Positions 1 through 9,535 are shown, counted from the first letter of the stretch. The stretch: 64,000 nucleotides of DNA from Gynuella sunshinyii YC6258 (GCF_000940805.1 NZ_CP007142.1:2828593-2892592), one strand, 5' to 3'. Numbers and translations are program-made. Notes: a model not told the origin generated them from the letters alone.

Positions 1-1
1 C

Positions 2-70
2 CTGCTGATTAATGCCAGCACGCTCTATCGGCTCTGGCGCGAACAGAAAACGTCTGTGGTTGTCAAATAA
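2..70 (+). CDS. C-terminal end of an unidentified protein (partial)
   Basis: An open frame enters from the left edge and stops with TAA at 68-70, giving 22 residues rich in Leu, Arg and Lys. Only the tail is visible, so no family can be named. It converges on the FUSC gene, which lies on the other strand 57 bp away. Confidence 0.4.
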   Translation: MLINASTLYRLWREQKTSVVVK

Positions 71-126
71 CCCTGGTTGATCCGTTAATTGCCTTACATC
101 CCAGCAGAAATATTGCGACGGTGTGA

Positions 127-1194
127 TCAAGGTTCCCAGTGCCGCTTGAGCGTGTTTTCCAGCCGGGTGAACAAAGTGGTCTGATGAATGACCCAGCCAC
201 CGATAAAACCGATCACGCTGCCCAGCAAAATATCGATCATACGAACCGTAATCAGATCGTCCGGGCTGGTGCCCAGATTGCCGAATTCAGCAAATATGAC
301 GGTGATGGGAGTAATGAAAATAACGGCTAACCCATAATTTCGTGGTACCAGAGACTCAATCATGAACTGTATGAGCATCGCCAAAAGCGCCAGCTGCAAT
401 GGTGTCAGCGACAGGGAAAAAATACCCCAGGCGAGAAACATACCGATGACCGTGCCAACGATGCGATGAATATTACGATGCCAGATCATCCGGAATGTCG
501 CGCCCTGTAAAATGGCCGCGCAGGAGATAGGCACCCAATAAGCGTTGTGCAGTTGCATAAGCTGAGCAATCAGCATCGAAATCCCAACGAATATTGCGAT
601 AACAGACGCTTCCAGAAGAATCGCGGTCATGTGTTTCTGGTCTGGCGTGATCTTGGTTTTAGCCGGTTGAGTACCCACCAGAAGGCCGTAAATTAACGCC
701 AGTAAGCAGGCAACCATGCCACCGATGGTGACCACTCCGATCTGGGCGGGCAGCTGTTCCGCCTGAAATGGAACCACAGTGGCGATACAGGTAATCAGGA
801 TAAAAAAGAAACTGCCGGGTGGCGGTATGCGATACAGGCGGCAAATGACAGTAATTAATAATGTGACGATGGTGAGTATCAGCGGGGATAAAAACGGAAA
901 CAAGCTGGCCGTCAGACCCAACGTAAAACACACGGAAAAACCAAATGAGCATACTGCCAGTACTGTCATACGATGCAGAATTCCGGTATTGGGCATGTAT
1001 AAAATAACCATGCCGCCAAGAGCGGCAAGCACCGAACTTTCGAAGTGTCCAAAGTGGGCACCAAATAACATGGGCAGGCCGACACTCAACGCGGCCAGCA
1101 ATCCCCAGTGCCATGGCACATCCACCTTATTAAAGGTAAGCAGGCTACGTAGTTGGATAACAAACTGTTGGACGGCGGATGGTTTTGAATTCAA
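127..1194 (-). CDS. FUSC-family inner-membrane protein (aromatic acid exporter-like)
   Basis: A 355-residue polytopic membrane protein with about ten hydrophobic segments in two sets separated by a short cytoplasmic loop near residues 175-190 (QPAKTKITPDQKH). This is the organisation of the fusaric-acid-resistance/YccC-like FUSC fold, whose members export aromatic acids or other weak acids across the inner membrane. The N-terminus has a short soluble lead followed by a first segment starting near residue 30. It is half the length of full AaeB-type pumps, as is common for the short FUSC_2 type. No adaptor protein gene of the AaeA kind is adjacent, so the substrate is unknown. Family call is from overall pattern. 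Confidence 0.75.
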   Translation of the reverse strand: MNSKPSAVQQFVIQLRSLLTFNKVDVPWHWGLLAALSVGLPMLFGAHFGHFESSVLAALGGMVILYMPNTGILHRMTVLAVCSFGFSVCFTLGLTASLFPFLSPLILTIVTLLITVICRLYRIPPPGSFFFILITCIATVVPFQAEQLPAQIGVVTIGGMVACLLALIYGLLVGTQPAKTKITPDQKHMTAILLEASVIAIFVGISMLIAQLMQLHNAYWVPISCAAILQGATFRMIWHRNIHRIVGTVIGMFLAWGIFSLSLTPLQLALLAMLIQFMIESLVPRNYGLAVIFITPITVIFAEFGNLGTSPDDLITVRMIDILLGSVIGFIGGWVIHQTTLFTRLENTLKRHWEP

Positions 1195-1495
1195 GATTAA
1201 AACACCATAACGAAATTTTGCTGCAGTATACTCGAAAGGCGAGGTGATCGCGCAGTGTCACCATGCAAATTGTCAGTACAGCTCTTCGAGCCGGGATAAT
1301 ATGGCGATAGCGATAGTACAGAAGCCTCTTTGAAAAACAGAAATTGCTTAAATACCGGTTGGAAAAAGAGCTGTCAAAAAAACAGCAGTACATGTACCTG
1401 GATGATCGCGAAATGTCGGAAACACCATCAGGGACTTGTTTATCACCCGAATTTTGTTATTTTCATACTAACCGGTCACCGGAGTTGAAGGAAAC
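1195..1495. other. Intergenic region between divergent genes
   Basis: About 300 bp between the FUSC gene (minus) and the next gene (plus). It should contain both promoters. A purine-rich ribosome site (GGAGTTGAAGG) sits just before the GTG at 1496. No conserved gene, repeat or strong hairpin was recognised. Confidence 0.4.
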
Positions 1496-1873
1496 GTGAA
1501 CCTTACTGAACTGCTGGTTCTGGCCAGTAAAAATGAGTTGAGTGAACGGACCGCCATCGAACACGCCAGGTCACATAATCTGACCCTGGCTCAGTTTGCC
1601 AACATGTTTGCATTGGCGTTGGCACAAAGTTATCGGGAACAGCGCTATGACTTTGCATTCTGCGACAATGCCGCCAACTGGTTATTCGGGTTTATGACCG
1701 ATGAGACATTTTTGGCATCGAATAATAATACTCTGCCATCCCCAGCCTATGATGTTTATCTGGCGTTTGATGCCGGCGAGTACCATCATCGTGGAGACGA
1801 CAAGGACGTCGTCGCGGAAGAAAAATACACCAAGCCTTTGATTCTGGAAATTTTATCCCGGCAATATGTCTAA
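1496..1873 (+). CDS. Conserved hypothetical protein, 125 aa
   Basis: Starts at GTG 1496, chosen because GGAGTTGAAGG lies 6-16 bases upstream. The product is soluble and mostly helical, with Asp/Glu-rich loops in the second half (residues 85-110) and no signal peptide or membrane segment. I do not recognise the family. It stands alone between an intergenic region and a small membrane protein gene. Confidence 0.6.
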   Translation: MNLTELLVLASKNELSERTAIEHARSHNLTLAQFANMFALALAQSYREQRYDFAFCDNAANWLFGFMTDETFLASNNNTLPSPAYDVYLAFDAGEYHHRGDDKDVVAEEKYTKPLILEILSRQYV

Positions 1874-2001
1874 CGCCTTACCAGTGTTGAACACCCTACC
1901 ACAAAACCGACTCCAATCCGTGTAAATGTTTGGCAGTATCGTGTCCCGGTTATGATATTTTCGTATCCTGATTGTTCATCCTGAACAGTGGTAAAAAAAA
2001 T

Positions 2002-2208
2002 ATGGGCGACTATGCAAATCTTTTCTGGGGAATCCTGTTTGGTTCCATCGGCTTTGGCTACTTCCTGTATGGTAAAAAGCAAAAATCAGTGATTCCCTTT
2101 GTCAGTGGCATTGGTCTGATGGGGTTACCCTATGTGGTTGATAACAATGCCATCATGATTGGACTGGCCGTGGTGCTGATGCTATTGCCAAAATTCATTG
2201 CCATCTAA
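2002..2208 (+). CDS. Small inner-membrane protein, 68 aa
   Basis: ATG 2002 is preferred over the upstream TTG at 1972 because the protein then begins MGDYANLFWG, directly at the first membrane segment. Two hydrophobic helices (about residues 6-25 and 32-65) flank a KKQK loop. Small proteins of this pattern are widespread in gammaproteobacteria and are often labelled amino acid transport protein without experimental basis. No function is assigned. Confidence 0.65.
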   Translation: MGDYANLFWGILFGSIGFGYFLYGKKQKSVIPFVSGIGLMGLPYVVDNNAIMIGLAVVLMLLPKFIAI

Positions 2209-2215
2209 ACCGGTG

Positions 2216-3127
2216 TCAGGCGAATACCAGTCCCGTACCAATCACCACCAGTAATGCACCTGCAAAAGAATAAATATTGGGTGGCTTGCGAGTGATGTAC
2301 CAGAGAATGGGCAGCAAAATAATCGGCGTGGTCGCCGACAGGATGGCAACCGTTCCAACGGGTGCGAATTTCATCGCTGCCAGCAACAGGGTCATACCAA
2401 CCCCCATACCAAAAATGCCACTGGCGGTAATATGCAGTACATCGCGTCGGTTCAACTGCTTATCCCGGTACTGCTGTAACAGCGGTCCTCTGCTGCTGGC
2501 GGTTACCAGTAGTGCGACAAATCCGATGCTAACCCGAATGGCTGAAGCAAACACCGGATCGAAGCCCTTCTGAATCACTGGTTGTGCGATCAGCGAGCCA
2601 ATGGATTGAAACAATGCGGCACCCAGTCCGGCGACGACGCCCCAGATCCAGCCATCATTCTGATGATCCCATGACGAGTTCAGATTCTTGTCGGTATCCC
2701 GGAACATCAACGCAATCAACACGCCACTGAACACCAGCGAGACACCCACAAAATTGGAAACCTTATGGTTCTCACCCAGCAGTAAAAACCCCACCAGAAA
2801 CGTCATCGGTGCATTGGTTGCAAACAGCAGGCCTGCCAGGCGTGGTCCCAGTTTTTTAACACATGTGAACAACAGCGTATCGCCGAGGAAAATACCGGTA
2901 AAACCAGAGACCAGTAAGATAGAGATATCACCCAGAACCGGCTGTCCCCAACTGTTGGTCAGCAAGACATAACCAAACAGCATGCCGCTAATGATAAACA
3001 TCCGCAGCATATTAAAATGTATGGCTCCGAACTTTCGTACCGGTCCGGTCGACAACATACTGCCAATAGCCCAGCAGGTAGCTGCCCCGAGCGCCAGCAT
3101 GTAACCGAGAGCGGCGTTGGTTTCCAT
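2216..3127 (-). CDS. DMT-superfamily transporter, EamA domains
   Basis: 303 residues with ten predicted membrane helices formed by two EamA repeats (about residues 8-140 and 158-300), the standard drug/metabolite transporter layout. It probably exports or imports a small metabolite across the inner membrane; the substrate cannot be read from sequence. The gene converges tail to tail with the small membrane protein gene, with an 8-bp gap. Confidence 0.85.
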   Translation of the reverse strand: METNAALGYMLALGAATCWAIGSMLSTGPVRKFGAIHFNMLRMFIISGMLFGYVLLTNSWGQPVLGDISILLVSGFTGIFLGDTLLFTCVKKLGPRLAGLLFATNAPMTFLVGFLLLGENHKVSNFVGVSLVFSGVLIALMFRDTDKNLNSSWDHQNDGWIWGVVAGLGAALFQSIGSLIAQPVIQKGFDPVFASAIRVSIGFVALLVTASSRGPLLQQYRDKQLNRRDVLHITASGIFGMGVGMTLLLAAMKFAPVGTVAILSATTPIILLPILWYITRKPPNIYSFAGALLVVIGTGLVFA

Positions 3128-3326
3128 GATCTACACACTCACAACAAGAAAAAAGGCAGCGCAGCATACGGCAATCCCGCCACCGGTTAAATACCCCAAT
3201 GCCGGTTGATTCGAGACAACAACACATGCCCCTGAATGCAGTCTGTTGGCGGTTGAGTCGAGTGGTTGATTCTCATCGAAACTTCGAGTGATTTGACAGG
3301 GATGGGCAGGGCCCGGAGGCGCTGGT

Positions 3327-3698
3327 TCAGTTACCCTTCCCGGACGGTTCATTGAACAGTATCCTGTTTGAAAACAGGTCAGTCACTGTAAAACAGCGGT
3401 CACCCCACGGAGCCAGCTCTAACGCTGGTTGATTGTATTTATAAGGCCTCGAAGAGATTTCGGCAAACAGCGTGTCCAGATCCTGCACATTGATAAAAAC
3501 CTTGCTTCCCGGTGTACAGTCACCGGAGTGCTCACTCAAATGAAATACCAGGTCGCCTTTGGATACCTGCATGTAGACGGGAGCTTCCGGCGCGAAGCGA
3601 TGCTCCCAATCGAGGGTCATATTCAAAAAACCAAGATAGAATTCTTTGGCGCGCATCTCATCAAATATTCTGAATACGGGAATTGTCTGGCATTTCAT
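3327..3698 (-). CDS. Glyoxalase/bleomycin-resistance-like (VOC) protein
   Basis: 123 residues with the beta-alpha-beta-beta-beta pattern of the vicinal-oxygen-chelate fold. The N-terminal FRIFDEMRAKEFYLGFL segment and C-terminal PWGDRCFTVTDLFSNRI segment match glyoxalase-superfamily proteins of the bleomycin-binding type. Such proteins bind metal or sequester small molecules. There is no second domain. Catalytic activity is not established from sequence, so only the fold is claimed. Confidence 0.75.
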   Translation of the reverse strand: MKCQTIPVFRIFDEMRAKEFYLGFLNMTLDWEHRFAPEAPVYMQVSKGDLVFHLSEHSGDCTPGSKVFINVQDLDTLFAEISSRPYKYNQPALELAPWGDRCFTVTDLFSNRILFNEPSGKGN

Positions 3699-3743
3699 AA
3701 CAGATCCTCAAAAACATATGTTACCGGGGTAAACAATACGGGT

Positions 3744-4247
3744 TTAGAAGCCTTTTTTCAGAATGTTCCTGATCCTTGCCTTGACCGAAGGAGCTTCATC
3801 CTTCATCGCCATCTCAAAGAACAGTCTGGTTTCATCTTTGTGCTCAGGATATTGAACAGCTAACTCGTAAAAACCATTGTAGGCCCATGCTCTGATAAAT
3901 TTATTTGTATCCATCAGACAATCTCTCAAAAAAAACTCGACAGTGCTTTTTTCAGACTGATCAATGGGCATATATGGCATGCTTTGAAGAACGTGTAGCT
4001 TTGCTTCCCAGCTTTCGAATTTTGGTGCCAGTTTATAAAGAGTGGTGATGTGGTGCGCATCCAGCGGATATTGTTTTTCAAGGTGATGCTTTAAAAGCCA
4101 TGTGGTTCCCTTTTCAAAGCGGGCATGACCGCAGAGCTCAATGAGGTCCGGCATGAAACTGTCTGTTTGGCTGTAACGATGATAAATATTACTGATGTCA
4201 TCTGCAGATTTTTCATCCCAGCGTTCAAGTGCTTGTGTAATACTCAT
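3744..4247 (-). CDS. Hypothetical helical-repeat (HEAT-like) protein
   Basis: The start is placed at the internal ATG (MSITQALERW) rather than the upstream ATG at 4265, since only the former lines up with a compact soluble protein. The 167 residues are nearly all helical, with repeated helix pairs resembling HEAT/ARM repeats (for example FIRAWAYNGFYELA followed by SVKARIRNIL). This suggests a protein-binding scaffold. No specific family is recognised. Confidence 0.55.
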   Translation of the reverse strand: MSITQALERWDEKSADDISNIYHRYSQTDSFMPDLIELCGHARFEKGTTWLLKHHLEKQYPLDAHHITTLYKLAPKFESWEAKLHVLQSMPYMPIDQSEKSTVEFFLRDCLMDTNKFIRAWAYNGFYELAVQYPEHKDETRLFFEMAMKDEAPSVKARIRNILKKGF

Positions 4248-4546
4248 AACCTGACCAGGCCTCAAGTCTTCTGCTGATCGCAGTTGGCGATCAATGTTCG
4301 ATCATCGTAGCCATTGTACTGAAAAAAGCAACGCGTGGTTTCCAGTACGGATATGAATAAAAAATGTTTCGCAGTGCGTTTATGCGCTTGTGGATTCAAT
4401 CTTTTTTTATCGGCTCAAAATTACCTTCAAAAGCACCACCAATGCTGGCGGGTGATATAACCTATATCGTAGTGACTGAACGAGGGTCTGATGACCCAAG
4501 TACTCACTTATGCCTTTTGATAACACATAGTCAGCGAGTTAACAGA

Positions 4547-5485
4547 TCAAATAACCAGCTCCCATTTTTCTTCCACCAGGTCGCGGCCCCAAATCGTGTG
4601 GGCCTTGGTTTCGGTCAGCTCAAAGCCGGATTTTGTATATAGATGACGAGCCGCATCAAGATTTTTGATCGTCCAGAGTAAAACACCTTGATACCCGGCC
4701 TGGCGACAGAACAGTAAGGCCTCGTTGATCAATTTATTACCGAGCCCCATCCCTTGAGAGCCCGGATCAATCAAAAACCATCGGAGTTGGGCGATCTCTG
4801 TATTCTCTACCTTAGTAACCGCAATGGAGCCGATGAAGCGATCATTCAGTTCTGCTACCCAAAGCCTGTCCCGCGACACATCATAGCCATTCATAAAGCG
4901 GGTCAGACCTTCAGAAACATACGCCTCAAACGACATATCGAACTGATAATGCTCGTTATAAAACAACGCATGTTGTCGAATAACCTGTCCTGCGTCTCCG
5001 GGGCGATAAGTTCTTATGCTAAATAAATTCGAAGTGGCTTTATCTGCGCCCAGCAGCGTCTCAATCGATTGCATGGCATCAATCAGCTGGGTCTGTTGAT
5101 CAACAGAAAGGCCGGACAATAACGACTCAATTTGATGGGATGACAGCTTCTGGAGTTGTGCCAACTCCGATTGTCCCGACTGACTCAGGTGAAGTATTTG
5201 TTTACGGCTATCCGTTTTGGAAGGGGATTTGACAACCAATCCCTGACCCTCCAGTCGCTTAAGCGTTCTGCTTAGCTGTGCGGGATCCAGATTCAGCTGC
5301 TTGACCAGATCCTGCGCCACCGGCGAATCCTGATCACCGATCTCAAACAGAATTCGTGCCTCAGAGAGTGAATATTGGCTATAGGGTAATGTGCGACCCA
5401 GTAAATCCAGGATGCGGGTGTAGAAACGATTAAACTTCCTGATGCGCTTGATTCGCTGAGCTAATGTCGTGGGAGAGACAGGCAT
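4547..5485 (-). CDS. MarR-type regulator fused to GNAT acetyltransferase
   Basis: A two-domain protein of 312 residues. Residues 1-145 form a MarR winged helix (SLSEARILFEIGDQ, then LDPAQLSRTLKRLE as recognition helix). Residues 155-310 form a GNAT domain with the acetyl-CoA loop SQGMGLGNKLINEAL and the C-terminal YTKSGFELTE segment. Fusions of this kind are common and probably link ligand or amine acetylation to regulation. The start at 5485 is supported by a GGAGGT ribosome site 5 bases upstream; the longer ORF from 5521 is rejected. Confidence 0.85.
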   Translation of the reverse strand: MPVSPTTLAQRIKRIRKFNRFYTRILDLLGRTLPYSQYSLSEARILFEIGDQDSPVAQDLVKQLNLDPAQLSRTLKRLEGQGLVVKSPSKTDSRKQILHLSQSGQSELAQLQKLSSHQIESLLSGLSVDQQTQLIDAMQSIETLLGADKATSNLFSIRTYRPGDAGQVIRQHALFYNEHYQFDMSFEAYVSEGLTRFMNGYDVSRDRLWVAELNDRFIGSIAVTKVENTEIAQLRWFLIDPGSQGMGLGNKLINEALLFCRQAGYQGVLLWTIKNLDAARHLYTKSGFELTETKAHTIWGRDLVEEKWELVI

Positions 5486-5728
5486 GGCACACCTCCAGGC
5501 TATCAACATGAGCGCAAGCATTGAACATGTGGTTGATTAAGTCAAATATTTATTTGATAGAGTCAATAAAATATCCAAACCCCTCTGGCCTCACGCCAAC
5601 ATCGGTCTTTTTCGGTGAGAAGCGATGTGTTGACCATAGTGAAGGAAAGGGGCTTTTTGCGGGCCTGGCGCTGCAATCATCCGCGCGCAGCCGGCGTGGC
5701 CGGCGCCTGGTTGATTGAGGTGCCAGGA

Positions 5729-6187
5729 TCACTGACTTGCAAGGTGCAACAAATATTCGAGTGTGGGGCGCTCCAGAGGTAGCGCATTATGCGCAGGGTT
5801 GATGACCACACCATCATAGGTATCGCCTTGCAGCGCAAAAGACCAGGCCTGCTGGCCAGGTAATATCCACCCGGAAACCTGTTGATCGGTATATGCACCC
5901 AGCGCCTGCCAGTCTGTGAACAAGACCAGGTAGTTCTTACCGTCGTTTTCAGCCGACAAGACCCCAAAAGTACTACCCTGTTCAATGGTTTTCTGGTTCT
6001 CTTCATTCGATGATATTTTAAGATTTTCCGCGAACATGGCCGCCAGGTAATTTGCCTGCAAAAGTTGCTTTAGCAACTCATCTTTTGCCTCATCTGAGCC
6101 TTCGCGGGCGACACGTTCCATGGCTGCGACCAACACCGGATTTTCGACCGCCTTATTAACGTCGATGTTTGATTCTTCCTGGGTCAT
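5729..6187 (-). CDS. SseB-family protein
   Basis: 152 residues. The segment from about residue 15 (NPVLVAAMERVAREG) through YLVLFTDWQALGAY and GVVINPAHNALPL matches the SseB N-terminal domain. This domain is found in enterobacterial serine-sensitivity and type-III-linked proteins, but mostly occurs in uncharacterised cytosolic proteins. No secretion genes are nearby, so the role is unknown. A GC-rich imperfect palindrome lies between this gene and the MarR-GNAT gene. Confidence 0.7.
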   Translation of the reverse strand: MTQEESNIDVNKAVENPVLVAAMERVAREGSDEAKDELLKQLLQANYLAAMFAENLKISSNEENQKTIEQGSTFGVLSAENDGKNYLVLFTDWQALGAYTDQQVSGWILPGQQAWSFALQGDTYDGVVINPAHNALPLERPTLEYLLHLASQ

Positions 6188-6281
6188 CTTTTGCTTGCTC
6201 CTAATATAATGGGCGTACCTTGGGTTTAATTATGATGATCACAATGAGATTACTGCTAAACCTGGCGTGTTATTGGGTGTT

Positions 6282-6893
6282 TTACGTCCAGTAGTCATGG
6301 CCAAGCGCTGCAGATAATTTTTGAATTAAAGCAGGCACATCTGTCATGAGAGCCTTGGCTTGCTGGCGGATAGTAACTCGATCAAATTTTACCTGGTAGT
6401 GTATTTCTTCATAATCAGGATCCCATTCCCGCGCATATATCAGATCATCCCTTGCGGCAATATCCAGTGCCCAGCCTTGGTCTATATCCCTGTAAATATT
6501 GCCATCTTCCACAGAAGTTAAATGATCCAGAACATTCTTGCCCTCTCTGAAGTGGTCATGCCAGGGAAAACTGATCACAAAGTCTGAATTATAAATGACG
6601 GGTCGATTCCAAAAGTGAGTACTTTGGGAAATATCCTTCCCATACTCAGCGTATTTTTGAACAACGTCCCGATAATGTTTTATCAGCTCTTCTTCATGAC
6701 CAATTACATCGCATGAGAGAATAAAGCTCCCTGACTTCTTCAGTTCTGGCTGATACAGCGACACTCTCATTGTTTCGTACTGCTCGGGCGTGAGGCCATT
6801 TTCAGGCCCGAAATAAAAACTGTCGCATGCCATAAAGCCGATATCTACTTTCACATCATTCTGAAATGTTGCTGATTGCATCCAATTATCCAT
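6282..6893 (-). CDS. Hypothetical protein, 203 aa
   Basis: A soluble acidic protein rich in Asp, Tyr and Trp, without signal peptide or membrane segment. It starts MDNWMQSATFQ and ends with a helical KLSAALGHDYWT tail. I do not recognise the family. It is the last gene before the toxin-tip region, so it could be an outlying immunity-like gene, but nothing in the sequence proves that. Confidence 0.55.
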   Translation of the reverse strand: MDNWMQSATFQNDVKVDIGFMACDSFYFGPENGLTPEQYETMRVSLYQPELKKSGSFILSCDVIGHEEELIKHYRDVVQKYAEYGKDISQSTHFWNRPVIYNSDFVISFPWHDHFREGKNVLDHLTSVEDGNIYRDIDQGWALDIAARDDLIYAREWDPDYEEIHYQVKFDRVTIRQQAKALMTDVPALIQKLSAALGHDYWT

Positions 6894-7143
6894 AACCTTT
6901 AACTCCGTTTTATTGATAGTGCACGATCATTGACAGCTCAAACACATCAAAGCGTAGTAGCCGTTGTCGAAAAAATGTTGGTTTACTGGTTAATCATCGG
7001 TTTCTGGTGCATAAAATTGACTCCATTGCTGCCATCAAGAACGATGGTTCTATGGCAATACCCGCTACATAATAAACGGTTAGGTGTGATAACCATTTTA
7101 GAAATAAGATCTTCGGCGGAGTTTCCTGGCATTTTTTCATCTA

Positions 7144-7286
7144 AGGGGGCTCGGAAAAATAGCAATAGTTATAATGCCAGTTAGGAAGTGCCACTCGCAA
7201 CACCGCAGTTTACTGAAGTAAATGAGGATGTGAGACTGGCGCTGACTGCGTCCTGCGCGAAAATAGGCCATTTTTCAGAGGTGCCC
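7144..7286 (+). mobile_element. MITE copy 1 (IS5-related ends)
   Basis: A 143-bp non-coding element flanked by TA on both sides (7142-7143 and 7287-7288). Its imperfect terminal inverted repeats are AGGGGGCTCGGAAAAA and TTTTTCAGAGGTGCCC. Two other copies lie at 29570 and 35358 (inverted). The ends resemble those of the IS5-family elements in this window, so it was probably mobilised in trans. It cuts off the upstream part of the first toxin tip. Confidence 0.8.
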
Positions 7287-7293
7287 TAGTTAA

Positions 7294-7509
7294 AGAAACT
7301 CATGGAGTATCTGTTTTGATAATGTGCAGGACATAATTCAAAATGGTTTTGTCCCGCATATAGTTGATCAAAGTTCTATTCCGGATTCATTACGTGTTAT
7401 TCCGAGAGGACAAAACCCAGGACACTATGAAATTGTTCCCAGGCCAGGAGCGAATTTAACACCTCAACAATTTATTGATGCTTGCAGTCGCATTAAATGT
7501 TCAAAATAG
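7294..7509 (+). pseudogene. Orphan Rhs-type toxin tip 1, start-less
   Basis: An open frame of about 70 residues without a credible start or ribosome site. It begins right after MITE copy 1 and ends just before a small downstream gene. The C-terminal part (GHYEIVPRPGANLTPQQF) looks like the end of a polymorphic toxin C-terminal domain, but the family is not assigned. Context gives the call: the following gene is immunity-sized and the pattern repeats ten times downstream. Confidence 0.45.
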
Positions 7510-7516
7510 GTTCATA

Positions 7517-7807
7517 ATGAGTACATACGAATTAAGATTACCGAACGACTTTTCTGACTATGAATGGGAAGTGAAGTCAAAAGGCTGGTTTAATGGTGCT
7601 GTGGTAACGTTTGAAGGTGAGTTATATAAATTAAGTTTTTACGATCCTACAAGGTTGTCACAAGAGATCAAAGATGAGTTGTTGAGCGAATCGGTTTTTT
7701 TTGAGAATAACTTGTTAGTAGTCAAGACAGTTGATCGTTCTCATATTGAAAATGCAGTAAATTCTTTAGTAATCTCGGGGAAAATTAGCTATTTGAAAGC
7801 TGAGTAA
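7517..7807 (+). CDS. Probable immunity protein for toxin tip 1
   Basis: A 96-residue soluble protein starting at ATG 7517 (MSTYELRLPN), 7 bp after the tip stop. The longer ORF from 7475 overlaps the tip and is less likely. The first half is rich in beta-strand residues and the second half is helical. No family is recognised. The immunity role is inferred from size, tight spacing and the repeated tip-immunity arrangement. Confidence 0.5.
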   Translation: MSTYELRLPNDFSDYEWEVKSKGWFNGAVVTFEGELYKLSFYDPTRLSQEIKDELLSESVFFENNLLVVKTVDRSHIENAVNSLVISGKISYLKAE

Positions 7808-7867
7808 TGAGAAGTAATAGAGACTCATTCATTTTTGAATTGAATAGCTCATAAAACCCACGTCAAC

Positions 7868-7893
7868 AACAGCCCCAACTGGGGCTGTTGTAT
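7868..7893 (+). terminator. Hairpin, possible terminator
   Basis: A perfect 9-bp stem AACAGCCCC / GGGGCTGTT around a 4-base loop closes the first toxin-immunity module. The U-run after it is weak, so termination is probable but not certain. Confidence 0.5.
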
Positions 7894-7969
7894 CCTGAAG
7901 GCCAAATCAGATAGCATTAAACAGTATTTAGTTTGCTAAAGTCCATCTGGCGCAATATAAAGAGCGATA

Positions 7970-8089
7970 TAAAGGACACCCAAAAACTTGTTATCTATTG
8001 GTGGCAAGGATGCTCCGTATAATATGAAATTGCTTGATACAGCACTCATAAGATGCATCATCAATTTTATAGGCCGTGGGATTAATTGA
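7970..8089 (+). pseudogene. Remnant toxin tip 2
   Basis: A short in-frame stretch (GGKDAPYNMKLLDTALIR) that ends at TGA 8087-8089 and overlaps the TTG start of the next gene. It follows a GGACACCCA junction motif. It looks like the last 30-40 residues of a toxin tip whose upstream part is gone. Inference from context. Confidence 0.35.
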
Positions 8090-8472
8090 GTTTGAAAACT
8101 AAAAAATTATTAGTGGCGTTTAACCCTGATAAGCCAACTGCTAAATCCTGTGATTTTTTATTGCCTATTTTTGTTGATAGTGTGCCGAAGTTTTTAGGTT
8201 TGTCTTCTTATAAGTTGTTCGACTATGGAGTGGTCGTTATGACTGGAAAAGAGGTAACGGTTAATGAGGTTTTTGTTAAGTTGGTTGATTCCGGCAGAAA
8301 GATTGAAAATGTAGATCAAACTTTGGTCTCTATAGCGAAGTACTTTGAGCTCTTAAAGGAATTCAAAATTAGCAATGTGCTAAGGCTTGTTGATGAGTCT
8401 TTGGCTTGTACTGGATATAGTTTAGAAAAAACTGGCCTCAGGGCATCAGAAAAGAAAAATGGGTTACCGTAA
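8086..8472 (+). CDS. Probable immunity protein 2
   Basis: 128 residues from a TTG start that overlaps the stop of the preceding tip remnant, an overlap typical of toxin-immunity pairs. The protein is soluble with mixed strands and helices and a Lys-rich tail. Family not recognised. A terminator follows at 8517. Confidence 0.5.
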   Translation: MSLKTKKLLVAFNPDKPTAKSCDFLLPIFVDSVPKFLGLSSYKLFDYGVVVMTGKEVTVNEVFVKLVDSGRKIENVDQTLVSIAKYFELLKEFKISNVLRLVDESLACTGYSLEKTGLRASEKKNGLP

Positions 8473-8516
8473 AATTAAGCGATAAGTAAGGACATCTATT
8501 TAAATAGAAACATTCA

Positions 8517-8537
8517 GCCCGCACTCGCGGGCTTTTG
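8517..8537 (+). terminator. Rho-independent terminator
   Basis: Stem GCCCGC / GCGGGC followed by TTTT. A close relative with the same preceding sequence (TTTAAATAGAAACAT) recurs at 12919, so both were copied with their modules. Confidence 0.7.
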
Positions 8538-8654
8538 CTCATAACAGCAAAGAAAATAAAAAGGACATATATGGACGCCTCCGGACTGTCAAACAAAATC
8601 TACCCAATCCCTTAATACTGAGAGACTTTCATTCCCAGGGCCATACAGGAAATC

Positions 8655-9535
8655 AATGGTGGTGTTACGACCCTTCAAAGCATCACGGCAGATGCCCAGG
8701 GACGAATTGATCAACTGGGCAACTGGCGCTACCAGTGGAACCAACGCCACAACCTGGTATCGGCGCAAAGCCCATCAGGAAAGACTGCTCAATTTCACTA
8801 CGATGGACAAAACGGACTCGTTGCCAGACAGAATGACAACCGCACCGAACGCTACCTGCGTGATGATCAGCATAAAGTTCTCGCCTCACACAGTACCGAT
8901 GGTGAATACAGCCTTCACATCTATCTGAACGGCCAGACCGTTGCCAACCTCACAGGCAGCGATACCCAGACAGAAACCGTTGAATACATCCACAGCGACC
9001 TCGCCATGAATCCCATCATGGCCACCGACGCCAGCGGCCAGATGGTCTGGAGTAAAGACTACGACCCCTACGGCAACGAAGGCAGAGTGACAGGAGACGG
9101 GGACACCCGCGAACTGACATTCCACCACCACCAACGCATCGCCGATGCCGGACTCGTGTACGTCGGAGCGAGATGGTACAGTCCCAGACTAAGGCGGTTT
9201 ATATCCCCAGACCCGGTCGGAGTGCCCGATGCAGCTGTGACCGGTGTGAATCGGTTCCATTATGGATTGGATAATCCGTTGGCGTATACGGATCCGGATG
9301 GGGAGTTTGTCCAGTTCATTGTGAAATTTGCCGTGGACGTGGCGATTAAGTCAGCGATTCAATACGCGACGACTGGCGAAGTCGACCTGAAAGACGCTGC
9401 CACCAGTGCAGCCATTGGCATGTTCAATCCTGCCAAAACCCTTCAGCGCGCGAATAAGCTGATGGGGATTACCAGTAAGGCGATTAAGTCGGGGGAATGT
9501 TACAAAGGGAACAAAGAGTCTTTATCACTATACTG
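8655..9535 (+). pseudogene. Rhs core fragment upstream of the HYD1 toxin
   Basis: About 290 codons in one frame with no start codon, beginning in mid-domain. YD repeats (YQWNQRHNLVSAQ, YDGQNGLVARQ) are followed by the Rhs-associated core (AGLVYVGARWYSPRLRRFISPDPVG ... NPLAYTDPDGE, split here by a short stretch). A 60-residue linker then leads to the toxin junction. Full Rhs proteins exceed 1000 residues, so this is a displaced 3-prime piece. The frame fails at a run of five G at 9491-9495, leaving a stop at 9534-9536 before the toxin domain. Confidence 0.85.

Noticed and set aside
6930-7184. 84-codon frame before the MITE
   Set aside because: It runs into MITE copy 1, has no ribosome site and no recognisable content.
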